Source: Lichenicola cladoniae
GTDB taxonomy: Bacteria; Pseudomonadota; Alphaproteobacteria; Acetobacterales; Acetobacteraceae
Assembly: GCF_013201075.1 (NCBI RefSeq)
Contig: NZ_CP053708.1
Location: 3,663,501-3,727,500 of the forward strand
Length of the DNA stretch: 64,000 bases
Direction of reading: 5' to 3'
Part shown: one piece after another, positions 8,883 to 17,769 of the stretch
Layout: every line of letters starts with the position of its first letter
Position numbering within the stretch: position 1 is the stretch's first letter
Notes under the pieces: model-generated
The model's database searches: none
The model's input: the letters and a program-made list of their open reading frames with translations, nothing else
What the model was told of the DNA's origin: nothing
Position numbers and translations under genes: made by a program

Positions 8883-9862
8883 GCCAGGCACCGCACGGCC
8901 TGTCGCCGCCCCCGCCGGGTGCGCGGTGCCTGGTGCTCGGCGCAGGTGGTTTCATCGGAACCAACCTGTGCCTGGCGCTGGATCACGCCCGAATACCGAC
9001 CACCGGCTTCGGTCGGGCCGCGCGGGTTCCCCAGGGACTGGCCGAGCTCGATCGCCTGGACTGGCGCCATGGCACGATCGAAATGCTGTCCGATCCTGAG
9101 CGGTTGGTCGCGGGCCACACCCACCTGTTCGACCTGATCGGGGCCGGCCTGCCGAACAGCTCGAACGACAATCCCGCCCAGGCCGTCGCGGACGGGCTGC
9201 CGCTTAAGGTCCGGCTGCTTGAAGCCTGCCGCCGCGAGGGGGTGCAGCGCACCGTGTTCACCTCGTCGGGCGGTACGGTCTACGGACCGGCCGGCAATGT
9301 GCCCATTCTCGAGACCGCGCCCACCAACCCGATCTGCGCATACGGGATAGGCAAGCTGACCGTCGAGAAATACCTGGCGCTGTACCGGCATCTGCACGGG
9401 CTCGATTACCGGGTATTGCGGATCGCCAATGCGTATGGCGAGCACCAGCGCCCGGAACGTGGCCAGGGCCTGGTCGCCGCCGTGCTGGACCGGCTGCTGA
9501 CCGGCATGCCGATCCCGGTCTGGGGCGACGGCGCGACGGTGCGGGACTACCTGCATATCGACGATGTGGTTGCGGCGATCCTGGCGGCGGCGTTCTCGGA
9601 CGCCGACGGCGCGCGGCTCTACAATGTCGGCAGCGGCATCGGCCGCAGCGTGCGCGCGGTGATCGACGACGCCGCACGGGTCACCGGCCTGCAACCGAAG
9701 CTCGCGATCACCGCCGCCCGGAGTGCGGACGTCGCCGTGAATATCCTCGATAGTGGATTATTGCGACGCGAGACCGGGTGGACACCGGTGGTCGCCTGGG
9801 AGGACGGGCTCGCCCGGACGGCGGCGTGGCTGCTTGGCCGGGACAGGATGCCAGGCACCTAG
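8840..9862 (+). CDS. NAD-dependent epimerase/dehydratase (extended SDR family)
   Basis: 340 residues from GTG 8840. The Rossmann motif GAGGFIGTN appears about 35 residues in, TSSGGTVYG carries the active-site serine region, and YGIGK is the YxxxK catalytic pair. Conserved VWGDGATVRDYLHIDDV and YNVGSG segments match the UDP-glucose 4-epimerase-like group. It probably interconverts or dehydrates a nucleotide sugar for the adjacent glycosyltransferases. No ATG exists in frame between the previous gene body and the Rossmann fold; GTG 8840 is the only reasonable canonical start and implies translational coupling with the upstream fusion gene. Substrate is unknown. Confidence 0.85.
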   Translation: MASAPHARDQEAALSQAPHGLSPPPPGARCLVLGAGGFIGTNLCLALDHARIPTTGFGRAARVPQGLAELDRLDWRHGTIEMLSDPERLVAGHTHLFDLIGAGLPNSSNDNPAQAVADGLPLKVRLLEACRREGVQRTVFTSSGGTVYGPAGNVPILETAPTNPICAYGIGKLTVEKYLALYRHLHGLDYRVLRIANAYGEHQRPERGQGLVAAVLDRLLTGMPIPVWGDGATVRDYLHIDDVVAAILAAAFSDADGARLYNVGSGIGRSVRAVIDDAARVTGLQPKLAITAARSADVAVNILDSGLLRRETGWTPVVAWEDGLARTAAWLLGRDRMPGT

Positions 9863-10306
9863 CGACGCATAGGGACCGCCGTTTCCATGCCAGCATCGTT
9901 TCAAGGAAGATGACGGCCTCAGATTGCATGTTCAGACTTGGCGAACTGAAGAATGCCGGCGTTCGACCCACCCTGATGCGCCGATGCAGGCTGCTAACGC
10001 ACCGAGTTCGACTGCAAGGTATGGTTAAGGATTATCCTGTATCAGACGGGCTGTTTCGCGTGACGGTTTTCATCCGTTCCTGCCTGAGCCGATGGGTTGG
10101 AGAACATACGGCAATGGTCTTGGGTGATTGCAGATGGCGTTTCGACAGCGTTTCACCGCCTTAGACAATAGCTGCACGCGGTGATAAGATAATCGGGGTC
10201 TGGTAACTTGCAGACCAGTGCCCGATGTTCGTTATGAGAATTCAGGCAATACCCCATCTTCCAAGAAAGCTCATTCAATCCGCCGGGTCCTGCAGGCCTC
10301 CGGCGT
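9863..10306. other. Intergenic region between convergent genes, no convincing gene
   Basis: 444 bases that are visibly less GC-rich than the surroundings. A short frame from ATG 9910 has no recognisable domain or ribosome-binding site. A nested hairpin, ATCGGG (10192-10197) with CCCGAT (10221-10226) enclosing GTCTG/CAGAC, lies about 80 bases past the minus-strand hydrolase stop and may end its transcript. Confidence 0.45.
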
Positions 10307-11311
10307 TCACGTGTCCAGCCATGTATGGACCGCACTGCGCAGGAACTGTTCGTCTTCCGGGTTTGAACCGGGACTGCCTGCACCGTGACCCCAGATCGAC
10401 GGGATCGGACGAAGTTCGGCGTGACGCAGGCCGAGCAGCTCCGCCTCGTTGTCGGCCACGCGGAAATACAGATCTGTAGTCCCCGGCAGCAAAAGTACTT
10501 TCGCCTCGATGGCAGCCAGCGCCTGGTCGAGATCATGCGCATACAACTCGTTGGCGCTGATGTCGGATGCAGCCCAGCTGCAGGCCTGAGCATAGAGGTC
10601 CGCCGCATGGCATCTGGTAAAGCCCGGCGCCCATTCGCGGTCGAGGTAATCGTCGAGGCTCGATGCGGTCGCCAGGTGCAGGCCGGCGCGATACCAGTCC
10701 TGGCTCTTGGCCCAGCCGGCATAGGTCCGTGCGAAGGCACGCAACGCAGCCTTCGGTTCGGCGCTGAACCGGCCGCCTCCCAGATGCTCCGGGGCGGCTT
10801 CGAGGATCGCCAGCAATGCCTTCAGGAACACCTGGTTGTGCACGGCGGTCCGGGCACTGCCGCAGACGACGATCGCGCGCTCGACCAAGCCTGGATACAG
10901 CGCCGCCCAGTGGTAGGCCTGTTGCGCGCCCATCGAGAAGCCATACACGGCGGCGATCCGGTCGATCGCGAACAGTTCGTGCAGCAGGCGCCGCTGCGCC
11001 CGCACGCTGTCGGTGGTGGTCACCAGCGCGGGATAATCGTCGCTGTTGGACGGGCTCGACGACAGGCCGTTGCCGAACAGGTCCGGCGTCACGATGAACC
11101 ATCGGGTCGGATCGAGAATACCGTCCGGCCGGACCAGCCATTCCTGGTCGGTGTGGGTGGCGCTGTAGCTGGTCGGATAGACGACGACATTATCGCGCGC
11201 CGGCGAGAGCGTGCCGTAGCTTTTCCAGGCAAGGCGCGCATTTCGAAGCGTCGCACCCGACTGCAGCGGCAGATCGCCCAGTTCGTAGACACCGGTCTCG
11301 CTGGCCCACAT
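10307..11311 (-). CDS. Alpha/beta hydrolase of the homoserine O-acetyltransferase (MetX-like) group
   Basis: 334 residues, the usual length for this group. Sequence typical of the MetX-like family: YELGDLPLQSGATL at the start, FGNGLSSSPSN, and the nucleophile elbow GFSMGAQQAYHW. The acid is probably the Asp in LPGTTDLYF and the histidine the one in IWGHGAG, giving a Ser-Asp-His triad. Family members acylate homoserine in methionine biosynthesis, but many relatives are hydrolases of unknown substrate. The gene stands alone, divergent from the malonate operon, with no metW partner alongside, so the methionine role is unproven. The N-terminus fits family length at ATG 11311, although no clear ribosome-binding site is visible. 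Confidence 0.7.
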   Translation of the reverse strand: MWASETGVYELGDLPLQSGATLRNARLAWKSYGTLSPARDNVVVYPTSYSATHTDQEWLVRPDGILDPTRWFIVTPDLFGNGLSSSPSNSDDYPALVTTTDSVRAQRRLLHELFAIDRIAAVYGFSMGAQQAYHWAALYPGLVERAIVVCGSARTAVHNQVFLKALLAILEAAPEHLGGGRFSAEPKAALRAFARTYAGWAKSQDWYRAGLHLATASSLDDYLDREWAPGFTRCHAADLYAQACSWAASDISANELYAHDLDQALAAIEAKVLLLPGTTDLYFRVADNEAELLGLRHAELRPIPSIWGHGAGSPGSNPEDEQFLRSAVHTWLDT

Positions 11312-11629
11312 GTTGAATTCCAGTTCGGCGAAGGGGTGGTTGGTTCGGTCTAACGCGGCGCACCGGACAATGGCGCCATCAGAACATCGTCCGCACGGTT
11401 CCAGGCCCGGGTGAAATACGGTTGCGATAACCGATCAGGCAAACAACCAGGGATCAGGCCGCCGGCCTTTGCAGATCCCGCCTCAGGTCGGCTTCGCGAC
11501 GGTGCCGGCTTCGACATCCTCCAGGCGATCTGTTAGGCCGGGTTTCGAAGCAAATGACCGTGATCGAGGCTGCTACCGCACGAGCGTTCGGCAGCAAGGA
11601 ATGCTGGATCGGTTTTCCATGGGGCAGAC
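11312..11629. other. Divergent intergenic region upstream of the malonate decarboxylase operon
   Basis: 318 bases separating the MetX-like hydrolase from mdcF. Promoters for both directions must lie here, but no confident -35/-10 pair or operator was identified. No LysR- or GntR-type malonate regulator gene is present next to it. Confidence 0.5.
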
Positions 11630-12565
11630 TTGCTAGAGATCATCCTGAACGCGCTGGTTCCGGTATTTTTCGGGATCGCGCTCGGCTACCTGGGCGGCTG
11701 GACCCGCAAACTCGACAACACGCATGTCAGCGGGCTGAACGCCCTCGTCATGGACTTCGCGGTGCCGGCGGCAATATTTTCAACCGTCGTCCAGGCATCC
11801 CGCACGACACTGTATCAGCAGCTTCCGCTCGCCGCGATCCTGTCGCTGTCCATGCTGATCATGTACGCCGTGACCTATGCCATGGTCCGGCGTGTCTTCG
11901 GCGTGCCGTCCGGCGAGGCCTCGGTCCAGGCCCTGACCGCGTCGCTGCCGAACTACGCGTCGGCAGGATTCCCATTGATCGCCGCCCTCCTCGGGAGGTC
12001 TCACCTGGTCTCGGTCGCGGTGGCGATCGCCTGCGGATCGATCGTCGTCTCGCCGATCACCCTCATCATCCTGGCCAGGACCTCGCAGAAGCCGGGCCAG
12101 GGCGGCATCGGGCGCGCATTCCTGAGCACGTTCAAGAAGCCGATCGTGCTGGCACCGCTGCTGGCGGTCGCGTTCGTCGCCACCGGGCTGGGACTGCCGG
12201 ATCCCCTGGCACGCTCGGTGTCGCTGATCGGGCAGGCCGGCGGCGGGTCGGCCCTGTTCCTGACCGGTTTGATCCTGTCGGCGCAGAAGGTGCGGCTCGG
12301 CATGAGCGTCAACATCCAGGCGCTGGTCGCCAACATCGCTCATCCGCTGCTCGCGGCTGGACTGGCCTGGATTTTGGCCGTCTCTCCCCTGATCATGCGC
12401 GAATCCATCGTGCTTTCGGCGCTTCCAGCAGGGTTCTTCGGCATCCTGTTCGGCTTACGCTTCGGCATTGCATCGGAGGTAGTCGGCTCGACGTTGATTG
12501 CGAGCACGATCCTCAGTGCCGCGACACTGGCCGCGGCGATCTATCTGACTGCCGGCCTGGGGTAG
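11630..12565 (+). CDS. mdcF: AEC-family malonate transporter
   Basis: 311 residues with about ten hydrophobic segments, the size and layout of auxin-efflux-carrier (AEC) family permeases such as MdcF. Typical features are LVMDFAVPAAIF in the third segment and SLPNYASAGFPLI, a half-helix region with N and P conserved in the family. The start is TTG 11630, eight bases downstream of GGGG; no ATG precedes the first membrane helix. It lies 55 bases upstream of mdcA in the same orientation, so uptake of malonate across the inner membrane is a strong contextual inference. Topology and substrate are not directly visible. Confidence 0.82.
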   Translation: MLEIILNALVPVFFGIALGYLGGWTRKLDNTHVSGLNALVMDFAVPAAIFSTVVQASRTTLYQQLPLAAILSLSMLIMYAVTYAMVRRVFGVPSGEASVQALTASLPNYASAGFPLIAALLGRSHLVSVAVAIACGSIVVSPITLIILARTSQKPGQGGIGRAFLSTFKKPIVLAPLLAVAFVATGLGLPDPLARSVSLIGQAGGGSALFLTGLILSAQKVRLGMSVNIQALVANIAHPLLAAGLAWILAVSPLIMRESIVLSALPAGFFGILFGLRFGIASEVVGSTLIASTILSAATLAAAIYLTAGLG

Positions 12566-12620
12566 AAGCCGCCTCGCGATCCAGGCCTTATCGTCGACAC
12601 CATCATGGGACCTCAACCAC

Positions 12621-14264
12621 ATGGCCGAATGGCAAGCCCAGCGTAAATCCCGCGACGACCGGCTCGCGGCGGGCGGTGCGTTCGCCAAGGGAAAGCTCGT
12701 CTCGCCCGGGGATACGACGGCGCTGCTCGAAGCGGTGATACGGCCGGGTGATCGCGTCTGCCTCGAGGGAGACAACCAGAAGCAGGCCGATTTCCTGGCC
12801 GCCTGCCTGTCCAGGGCCGATCCGGGCCGGCTGCACGACCTGCACATCGTGCAGTCCGGGATCGTGTTGCCGGAGCATATCGACCTGTTCGAGAAGGGCA
12901 TCGCGAAAAAGCTCGATTTTTCCTATTCCGGCCCGCAGGGCGGCGCCATCGCGCGCGTCCTGAACGCAGGCAAGATCGAGCTCGGCGCGATCCATACCTA
13001 CATCGAGTTGTTCGCGCGGTATTTCGTCGACCTGACGCCGCATGTGGCGCTGACCGTCGCCCGTGCGGCCGACCGTCACGGCAATCTCTACATGGGCCCC
13101 AACACCGAAGACTCGCCGGCGGTGATCGAGGCGACTTCGTTCAAGCAGGGCATCGTCATCGCCCAGGTGAACGAGCTCATGGACACGCTGCCACGGGTCG
13201 ATATTCCCGGCGACCGGGTCGACTACGTGATCGTGACGCCGAAGCCGTTCTACGTGGAGCCGCTCTTCACCCGCGATCCGGCCAGCATCACCGAGATGCA
13301 TATCCTTGCTGGCATGATGGCGATCAAGGGGATCTACGCCGAATACGGCATCAAGCGGCTGAACCACGGTATCGGCTACAACACTGCCGCGATCGAGCTG
13401 CTGTTGCCGACTTTCGCGGAAAAGCTCGGGCTCAAGGGAAAGATCGCCACGCACTGGGCGCTCAACCCGCACCCGACGCTCATCCCGGCGATCGAGTCCG
13501 GCTGGGTCAAGCAGATCCACAGCTTCGGCTCCGAGGTCGGCATGGACGAATACATGCGGGCACGTCCGGACATCTATTTCACCGGGCGCGACGGCTCGAT
13601 GAGCTCGAACCGCATGTACTGCCAGGTCGCCGGCCTGTATGCGACCGACCTGTTCATCGGCTCGACGCTGCAGATCGACCTGCAGGGCAACAGCTCGACG
13701 GTGACCACGGACCGGATCGCCGGCTTCGGCGGCGCCCCGAACATGGGCTCGGACCCTCATGGACGACGCCATCCCAGCGACGCATGGCTGAAAGCCGGAC
13801 GGGAGGCGAACGACGGCAACCCGCAACTGATGCGAGGCCGCAAGCTGGTCGTACAGCTGGTGGAGAGCTTCAGCGAGAAGATGGTGCCGGTGTTCGTCGA
13901 AAAGCTCGACAGCCTCGAACTGGCGAAAAAGCTGAAGCTCGAGCTGGCACCGGTGATGATCTATGGTGACGACGTGACCCACATCGTCAGCGAGGAAGGC
14001 ATTGCCAACCTGCTGCTGTGCCGCACGCCGGAGGAACGCGAGCAGGCGATCCGCGGCATCGCCGGCTTCACCGAGGTCGGCCGCAAGCGCGACCGTGCCA
14101 TGGTCGAGAGGCTGCGCGCGCGAAAGATCATCCAGCGTCCCGAGGATCTCGGCATCAATCCGCTGGACGCCCAACGCGGGCTGCTGGCCGCCCAGTCGAT
14201 CAAGGAGCTGATGCACTGGTCTGGGAACCTCTACGCGCCACCAAGCAAGTTCCGGAACTGGTAG
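12621..14264 (+). CDS. mdcA: Malonate decarboxylase alpha subunit (acetyl-S-ACP:malonate ACP transferase)
   Basis: 547 residues, full length for MdcA. The protein exchanges acetyl for malonyl on the acyl carrier subunit in the biotin-independent cytosolic malonate decarboxylase. Characteristic stretches are DRVCLEGDNQKQADFLA, DFSYSGPQGGAIARVL, DRHGNLYMGPNTEDSPAV, GYNTAAIELLLPT and IAGFGGAPNMGSDPHGRRH, typical of the CoA-transferase fold of this subunit. ATG 12621 begins MAEWQAQRKSRDDRL, the normal MdcA N-terminus. It is followed 12 bases later by mdcC with an AGGAGA ribosome-binding site. Confidence 0.95.
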   Translation: MAEWQAQRKSRDDRLAAGGAFAKGKLVSPGDTTALLEAVIRPGDRVCLEGDNQKQADFLAACLSRADPGRLHDLHIVQSGIVLPEHIDLFEKGIAKKLDFSYSGPQGGAIARVLNAGKIELGAIHTYIELFARYFVDLTPHVALTVARAADRHGNLYMGPNTEDSPAVIEATSFKQGIVIAQVNELMDTLPRVDIPGDRVDYVIVTPKPFYVEPLFTRDPASITEMHILAGMMAIKGIYAEYGIKRLNHGIGYNTAAIELLLPTFAEKLGLKGKIATHWALNPHPTLIPAIESGWVKQIHSFGSEVGMDEYMRARPDIYFTGRDGSMSSNRMYCQVAGLYATDLFIGSTLQIDLQGNSSTVTTDRIAGFGGAPNMGSDPHGRRHPSDAWLKAGREANDGNPQLMRGRKLVVQLVESFSEKMVPVFVEKLDSLELAKKLKLELAPVMIYGDDVTHIVSEEGIANLLLCRTPEEREQAIRGIAGFTEVGRKRDRAMVERLRARKIIQRPEDLGINPLDAQRGLLAAQSIKELMHWSGNLYAPPSKFRNW

Positions 14265-14276
14265 GAGACGCGGACC

Positions 14277-14589
14277 ATGCTGACCCCTCAAATTCGCCCA
14301 CACCGCCCACCAGCGACTGCCCGGCAACAAGGACCAGGCGATCGTCGGCGTCGTGGCCTCCGGAAACCTCGAGATCCTGCTGGAGCGCCTGCTTCCCGGG
14401 GCCGAGTGCGAAGTGATCATCGCCACGCCCGTGAAGGGCTATGACGACACGTGGAAAGCGGTGGTCGACGAGTTCGTCGAACGGTCCTCCCCCGGCGGCC
14501 TGCGGATCTCGATCAATGACGGGGGTGCGCGCCCCGACACGGTTTTCCTGCGCCTGCTCCAGGGCAGCGCTCTGATGGGTTCCGAATGA
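14277..14589 (+). CDS. mdcC: Malonate decarboxylase acyl carrier protein (delta), with apparent one-base frameshift
   Basis: The start ATG at 14277 follows AGGAGA, but its frame fails: ATG CTG ACC is followed by an extra C in the run CCCC (14282-14285). Removing one C gives MLTLKFAHTAHQRLP and continues in frame through VGVVASGNLEILL to the TGA at 14587, a protein of 103 residues, normal for MdcC. The Ser of ASGNLE (residue 28 of the corrected protein) is the expected attachment point of the phosphoribosyl-dephospho-CoA group. As written, the real frame has no ATG/GTG/TTG until GTG 14353, which would give only 78 residues starting two residues before that Ser. This could be a sequencing error, a true mutation, or translational slippage. 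Intact flanking genes favour error or recent mutation. Confidence 0.8.
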
Positions 14590-15512
14590 TGGCAACGCCC
14601 GAGACCTATGGTCACAGCAGCTGGCTGCAGGCGACGGCGCGCCAGCGCATCGCCGGCCTGCTGGACCCGGACAGCTTCACCGAGTTCCTGCGTCCGTCCG
14701 AGCGCATCCAGAGCCCGCATCTGCACCTGTTCGACCTTCCGGCGGCCTTCGACGATGGCGTCGTCATCGGGCGAGGCAACCTGGACGGCGCGCCGGTGCT
14801 GCTTGCGGCACAGGAAGGCCAGTTCATGGGCGGCACCTTCGGCGAGGTCAGCGGCGCCAAGATCGTCGGCCTGCTGCGCGCCGCCCGCGACCACCCCGAG
14901 CTGCCGCGCACCGTGTTGCTGCTGCTCGATAGCGGCGGCGTGCGGCTGCAGGAAGCCAACGCCGGCGAGCTCGCGGTCGCCGAGATCATGCGCGCCGTGG
15001 TCGAGGCACGCGTCGCCGGCGTCGCGGTGATCGCGCTGGTCGGGGGCCGGGCGGGCGCCTTCGGCGGCGCCGGCCTGACCGCGGCCACCTGCTCGCGGAT
15101 CATCGTGTCGGAGCAGGGCCGCATCGGCGTTTCCGGACCCGAAGTCATCGAGACCAACAAGGGTGTCGAGGAGTTCGATTCCAAGGACAAAGCGCTCGTG
15201 TGGAGCGTCACCGGCGGCAAGAACCGCCGGCTGATCGGCGGCGCGGATGCGTTTGCCGCGGACACGATGGAGGGGTTTCGCGCGGCCGCGAAGGCGATCC
15301 TCGGCCATGCGCCGGGCTTCGACCTCCGCTCCATGCGCGCGGAACAGGACCGCCTGTCGAAGCGGGAGATCCTGTTCGCCGGCTGCGACGATGCCGCCTC
15401 GATGTGGAAGATCCTCGGGATCGATGATCCCCATGATATCAGCGCGATGGATACCGACCTGTTCGTGACGCTCGCAAACGCCATCGAGGGAGCCAGCCAT
15501 GACGCTCGATGA
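14586..15512 (+). CDS. mdcD: Malonate decarboxylase beta subunit
   Basis: 308 residues. MdcD and MdcE form the carboxyltransferase-like complex that decarboxylates malonyl-S-ACP to acetyl-S-ACP and CO2. Crotonase-fold features are visible: GQFMGGTFGEVSGAKIVG, LLDSGGVRLQEANAGE and GGRAGAFGGAGL, the last two forming glycine-rich oxyanion regions. ATG 14586 overlaps the mdcC stop by four bases (ATGA), giving translational coupling. The 3' end overlaps mdcE by 14 bases. Confidence 0.94.
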   Translation: MMATPETYGHSSWLQATARQRIAGLLDPDSFTEFLRPSERIQSPHLHLFDLPAAFDDGVVIGRGNLDGAPVLLAAQEGQFMGGTFGEVSGAKIVGLLRAARDHPELPRTVLLLLDSGGVRLQEANAGELAVAEIMRAVVEARVAGVAVIALVGGRAGAFGGAGLTAATCSRIIVSEQGRIGVSGPEVIETNKGVEEFDSKDKALVWSVTGGKNRRLIGGADAFAADTMEGFRAAAKAILGHAPGFDLRSMRAEQDRLSKREILFAGCDDAASMWKILGIDDPHDISAMDTDLFVTLANAIEGASHDAR

Positions 15513-16242
15513 GGTGCTGAACAGCCTGTTCCCGTCCGGCCACGCCGTGAGCGTCGGCAACGAAGGCATCATCACCGGCTCGGCCAGGCGTCCGGGCGGC
15601 GAGCCGGTCTCGGTCATCGGCGTCGCGAACGGCGTGGCGCTGGGAACGGCCGGGGTCTTGCCGCTGGCGGAACAGGTGCTGCAGGTGATCGCCGCCGGCG
15701 GCGACACCCCGATCCTGGTGCTTGTCGATACCCAAGGCCAGCTCATGACACGGCGCGACGAGATGCGCGGCCTGAACGAATACCTGGCGCATCTCGCCAA
15801 GTGCCTGCTGCTCGCCAGCCAGCAGGGCCATCGGACCATCGGCCTGGAATACGGCAAGGCCGCCGCGGGTGCCTTCCTGGCCACCGCACTCGCCACCGAC
15901 ACGCTCATCGGCCTCCCCGGCGCGACGCCGACGGTCATGGACCTGCCCTCGGTCTCGCGGGTGACCAAGCTGCCGGTGGAGCAGCTGGAGGAGCTTTCGA
16001 AAACCACGCCGGTGTTCGCACCCGGGCTCGAGCATATGGTCCAGATGGGTGCCTTCGCGGCGGTCTGGGATCCGGCGCAACCACTCGATGCACAGCTGGA
16101 GGCGACCCTGGCAACCGGCCCGTCCGGCGACGTGCGCGATGAGACCGGCGAACGACGCAAGGGCCGGCCCATGGCGGCGTCGGTCGCCAGGCGTGTGATC
16201 GCGGACGCGCTGGTCCAGAGCGGCGGTCGTGCGACGGCATGA
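15499..16242 (+). CDS. mdcE: Malonate decarboxylase gamma subunit
   Basis: 247 residues, typical for MdcE, the partner of MdcD in malonyl-S-ACP decarboxylation. LVDTQGQLMTRRDEMRGLNE, GKAAAGAFLATALATD and LPGATPTVMDLPSVSRVT are signature stretches of the subunit. The start at ATG 15499 sits inside the end of mdcD (14-base overlap) and the gene overlaps mdcG by 14 bases, so the subunits are made from one polycistronic message in near stoichiometric order. Confidence 0.94.
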   Translation: MTLDEVLNSLFPSGHAVSVGNEGIITGSARRPGGEPVSVIGVANGVALGTAGVLPLAEQVLQVIAAGGDTPILVLVDTQGQLMTRRDEMRGLNEYLAHLAKCLLLASQQGHRTIGLEYGKAAAGAFLATALATDTLIGLPGATPTVMDLPSVSRVTKLPVEQLEELSKTTPVFAPGLEHMVQMGAFAAVWDPAQPLDAQLEATLATGPSGDVRDETGERRKGRPMAASVARRVIADALVQSGGRATA

Positions 16243-16882
16243 TCTGCTGCGGGTGCCGCCCGCAACATGGGACGCGATGCTTGCGCGCCATCCCGACCTT
16301 GGCGAACTGCCGCTGGTGACCGGCTGGGCGCTGCAGGGCTGGCCGGTCATTGTCCGGCGACGCCTGGCGGCCGATGCCTCCGGCGACATACCCGCCGCAC
16401 TGCCCCTGCCCCCGGCATACGGCAAGCGCCGTATCGCCTTCGCTTTTCCGGGCGATGCCGACCTGCATGCGCTCCCGCCGGTCTCCCTGCGCGATGCCGC
16501 CCACGCGGCGCCACCGGAATGGCAACCGGTGATCGCCGAGATCATCCAGCTTGGCGAGGCCGTGGGGGTCGTGCCTCGCGTGTTCGGGTCGCTGCTCTGG
16601 CAGCACGCGACCGGGCTTTCCTATATTGCGGCAGGATCGGATCTCGACCTGCTCTGGTCGGGCGCGAACCACGCTTCCATGAGAACCCTCGCCGGTGAAC
16701 TTCAGCGTCTCGACGAACACGGTGCGGTCCGGATCGACGGCGAGATAGAGATGCCGGACGGAGCGGCGTTCAACTGGCGCGAGCTTGCGTTGCGCCGGGG
16801 CGGCGACACGGTGCTGCTGAAGACGATGGCCGGCGTGGAGTTGCGGGCGATCGACGACCTGATCCGCGGCCCGGTCGCGTGA
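16229..16882 (+). CDS. mdcG: Malonate decarboxylase holo-ACP synthase (phosphoribosyl-dephospho-CoA transferase)
   Basis: 217 residues. MdcG attaches the 2'-(5''-triphosphoribosyl)-3'-dephospho-CoA precursor to the serine of MdcC. The nucleotidyltransferase motif GSDLDLLW is present with a preceding PRVFGSLLWQ segment; the two acidic residues of GSDLD are the expected metal ligands. GTG 16229 gives RRHDLLRVPP, the usual N-terminus of the family. It overlaps mdcE by 14 and mdcB by four bases. Confidence 0.92.
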   Translation: MRRHDLLRVPPATWDAMLARHPDLGELPLVTGWALQGWPVIVRRRLAADASGDIPAALPLPPAYGKRRIAFAFPGDADLHALPPVSLRDAAHAAPPEWQPVIAEIIQLGEAVGVVPRVFGSLLWQHATGLSYIAAGSDLDLLWSGANHASMRTLAGELQRLDEHGAVRIDGEIEMPDGAAFNWRELALRRGGDTVLLKTMAGVELRAIDDLIRGPVA

Positions 16883-17769
16883 CGTCAGTCGCCCTGCATC
16901 GCGTAACCGGCTCGGGTGCCGATCGGTTCACGTCGCAGAGCGCGGCCCATATCTCCGGTGTCGCCGTCGCCGCCCTGATCGCAGAGCTTGAGACATGGCC
17001 CAAGCCCGGCCTCGTCAGCCACGTGGATAGCGGCAGCCATACCGACATGACGGCCTCCACCTTCCGGGACAGTGCCGCGGCGATCGAGCCGTTCCTGGCC
17101 GAGCTTGCAGAGGCCGGTGCCGCCGGGGCACCCATGGGCCGGCTCCGCACGATCGGCATCGCGGCGGAACACGCGATGCTGTCGGCCACTCGCGGCGTCA
17201 ACACGCATCGCGGCGCCATCTTCGGTCTTGGGCTCCTCTGCGCCGCAGCCGGTACAGCGTGGACCGACGCTTCCGGCCTGGCGCGTCGCCGGCCGCCCGG
17301 GCTGCTCTGCGAACTCGTGCGCGTACATTGGGGCCAGTCGATCCTGGGCGGGCCGATCCCGCTGCACAGCCATGGCGCAAACGCGCTGCGTCGGCATGGC
17401 GCCGGTGGCGCGAGAGCCCAGGCTGCCGCCGGCTTTCCGCACGCCCGGGAGGTCGGGCTGCCGGCCCTGCATTTTGGCCGCGTGCTGGCGCCCGGGAACG
17501 AGGAGGCCGCCCGCGTCCAGGCCTTCTTCGCGCTGCTGGCGGCTACGGAGGATACGAACCTGCTGCATCGTGGCGGCACCGCCGGCCTTGCATATGCGCA
17601 GGCAGCGGCGGCCGACTTCCTCGCATCGGGCGGGATCGCGCAGCCGGACTGGCAGGATGAAGCGGAGCGGATCCACCGCGCCTTCATCGATCGTCGCCTG
17701 AGCCCCGGCGGCTGTGCCGACCTGCTCGCCATCACGCTGTTTCTCGATGGGCTGGAGGAGCATCCATGA
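16879..17769 (+). CDS. mdcB: Triphosphoribosyl-dephospho-CoA synthase
   Basis: 296 residues, CitG/MdcB family. The enzyme makes the prosthetic-group precursor from ATP and dephospho-CoA for MdcG. Visible signatures are ELETWPKPGLVSHVDSGSH near the N-terminus, GVNTHRGAIFGLGLLCAAAG in the middle, and DTNLLHRGGTAGL later, all typical of the family. GTG 16879 overlaps the mdcG stop (GTGA). The end overlaps mdcH by four bases. Confidence 0.93.
   Translation: MTSVALHRVTGSGADRFTSQSAAHISGVAVAALIAELETWPKPGLVSHVDSGSHTDMTASTFRDSAAAIEPFLAELAEAGAAGAPMGRLRTIGIAAEHAMLSATRGVNTHRGAIFGLGLLCAAAGTAWTDASGLARRRPPGLLCELVRVHWGQSILGGPIPLHSHGANALRRHGAGGARAQAAAGFPHAREVGLPALHFGRVLAPGNEEAARVQAFFALLAATEDTNLLHRGGTAGLAYAQAAAADFLASGGIAQPDWQDEAERIHRAFIDRRLSPGGCADLLAITLFLDGLEEHP

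Noticed and set aside
7083-8891. 602-codon minus-strand open frame
   Set aside because: Antisense to the glycosyltransferase fusion gene, no domain signal.
9910-10164. Small plus-strand frame in the intergenic gap
   Set aside because: No ribosome-binding site or recognisable family; a faint likeness to a helix-turn-helix N-terminus (LKNAGVRPT) is too weak.
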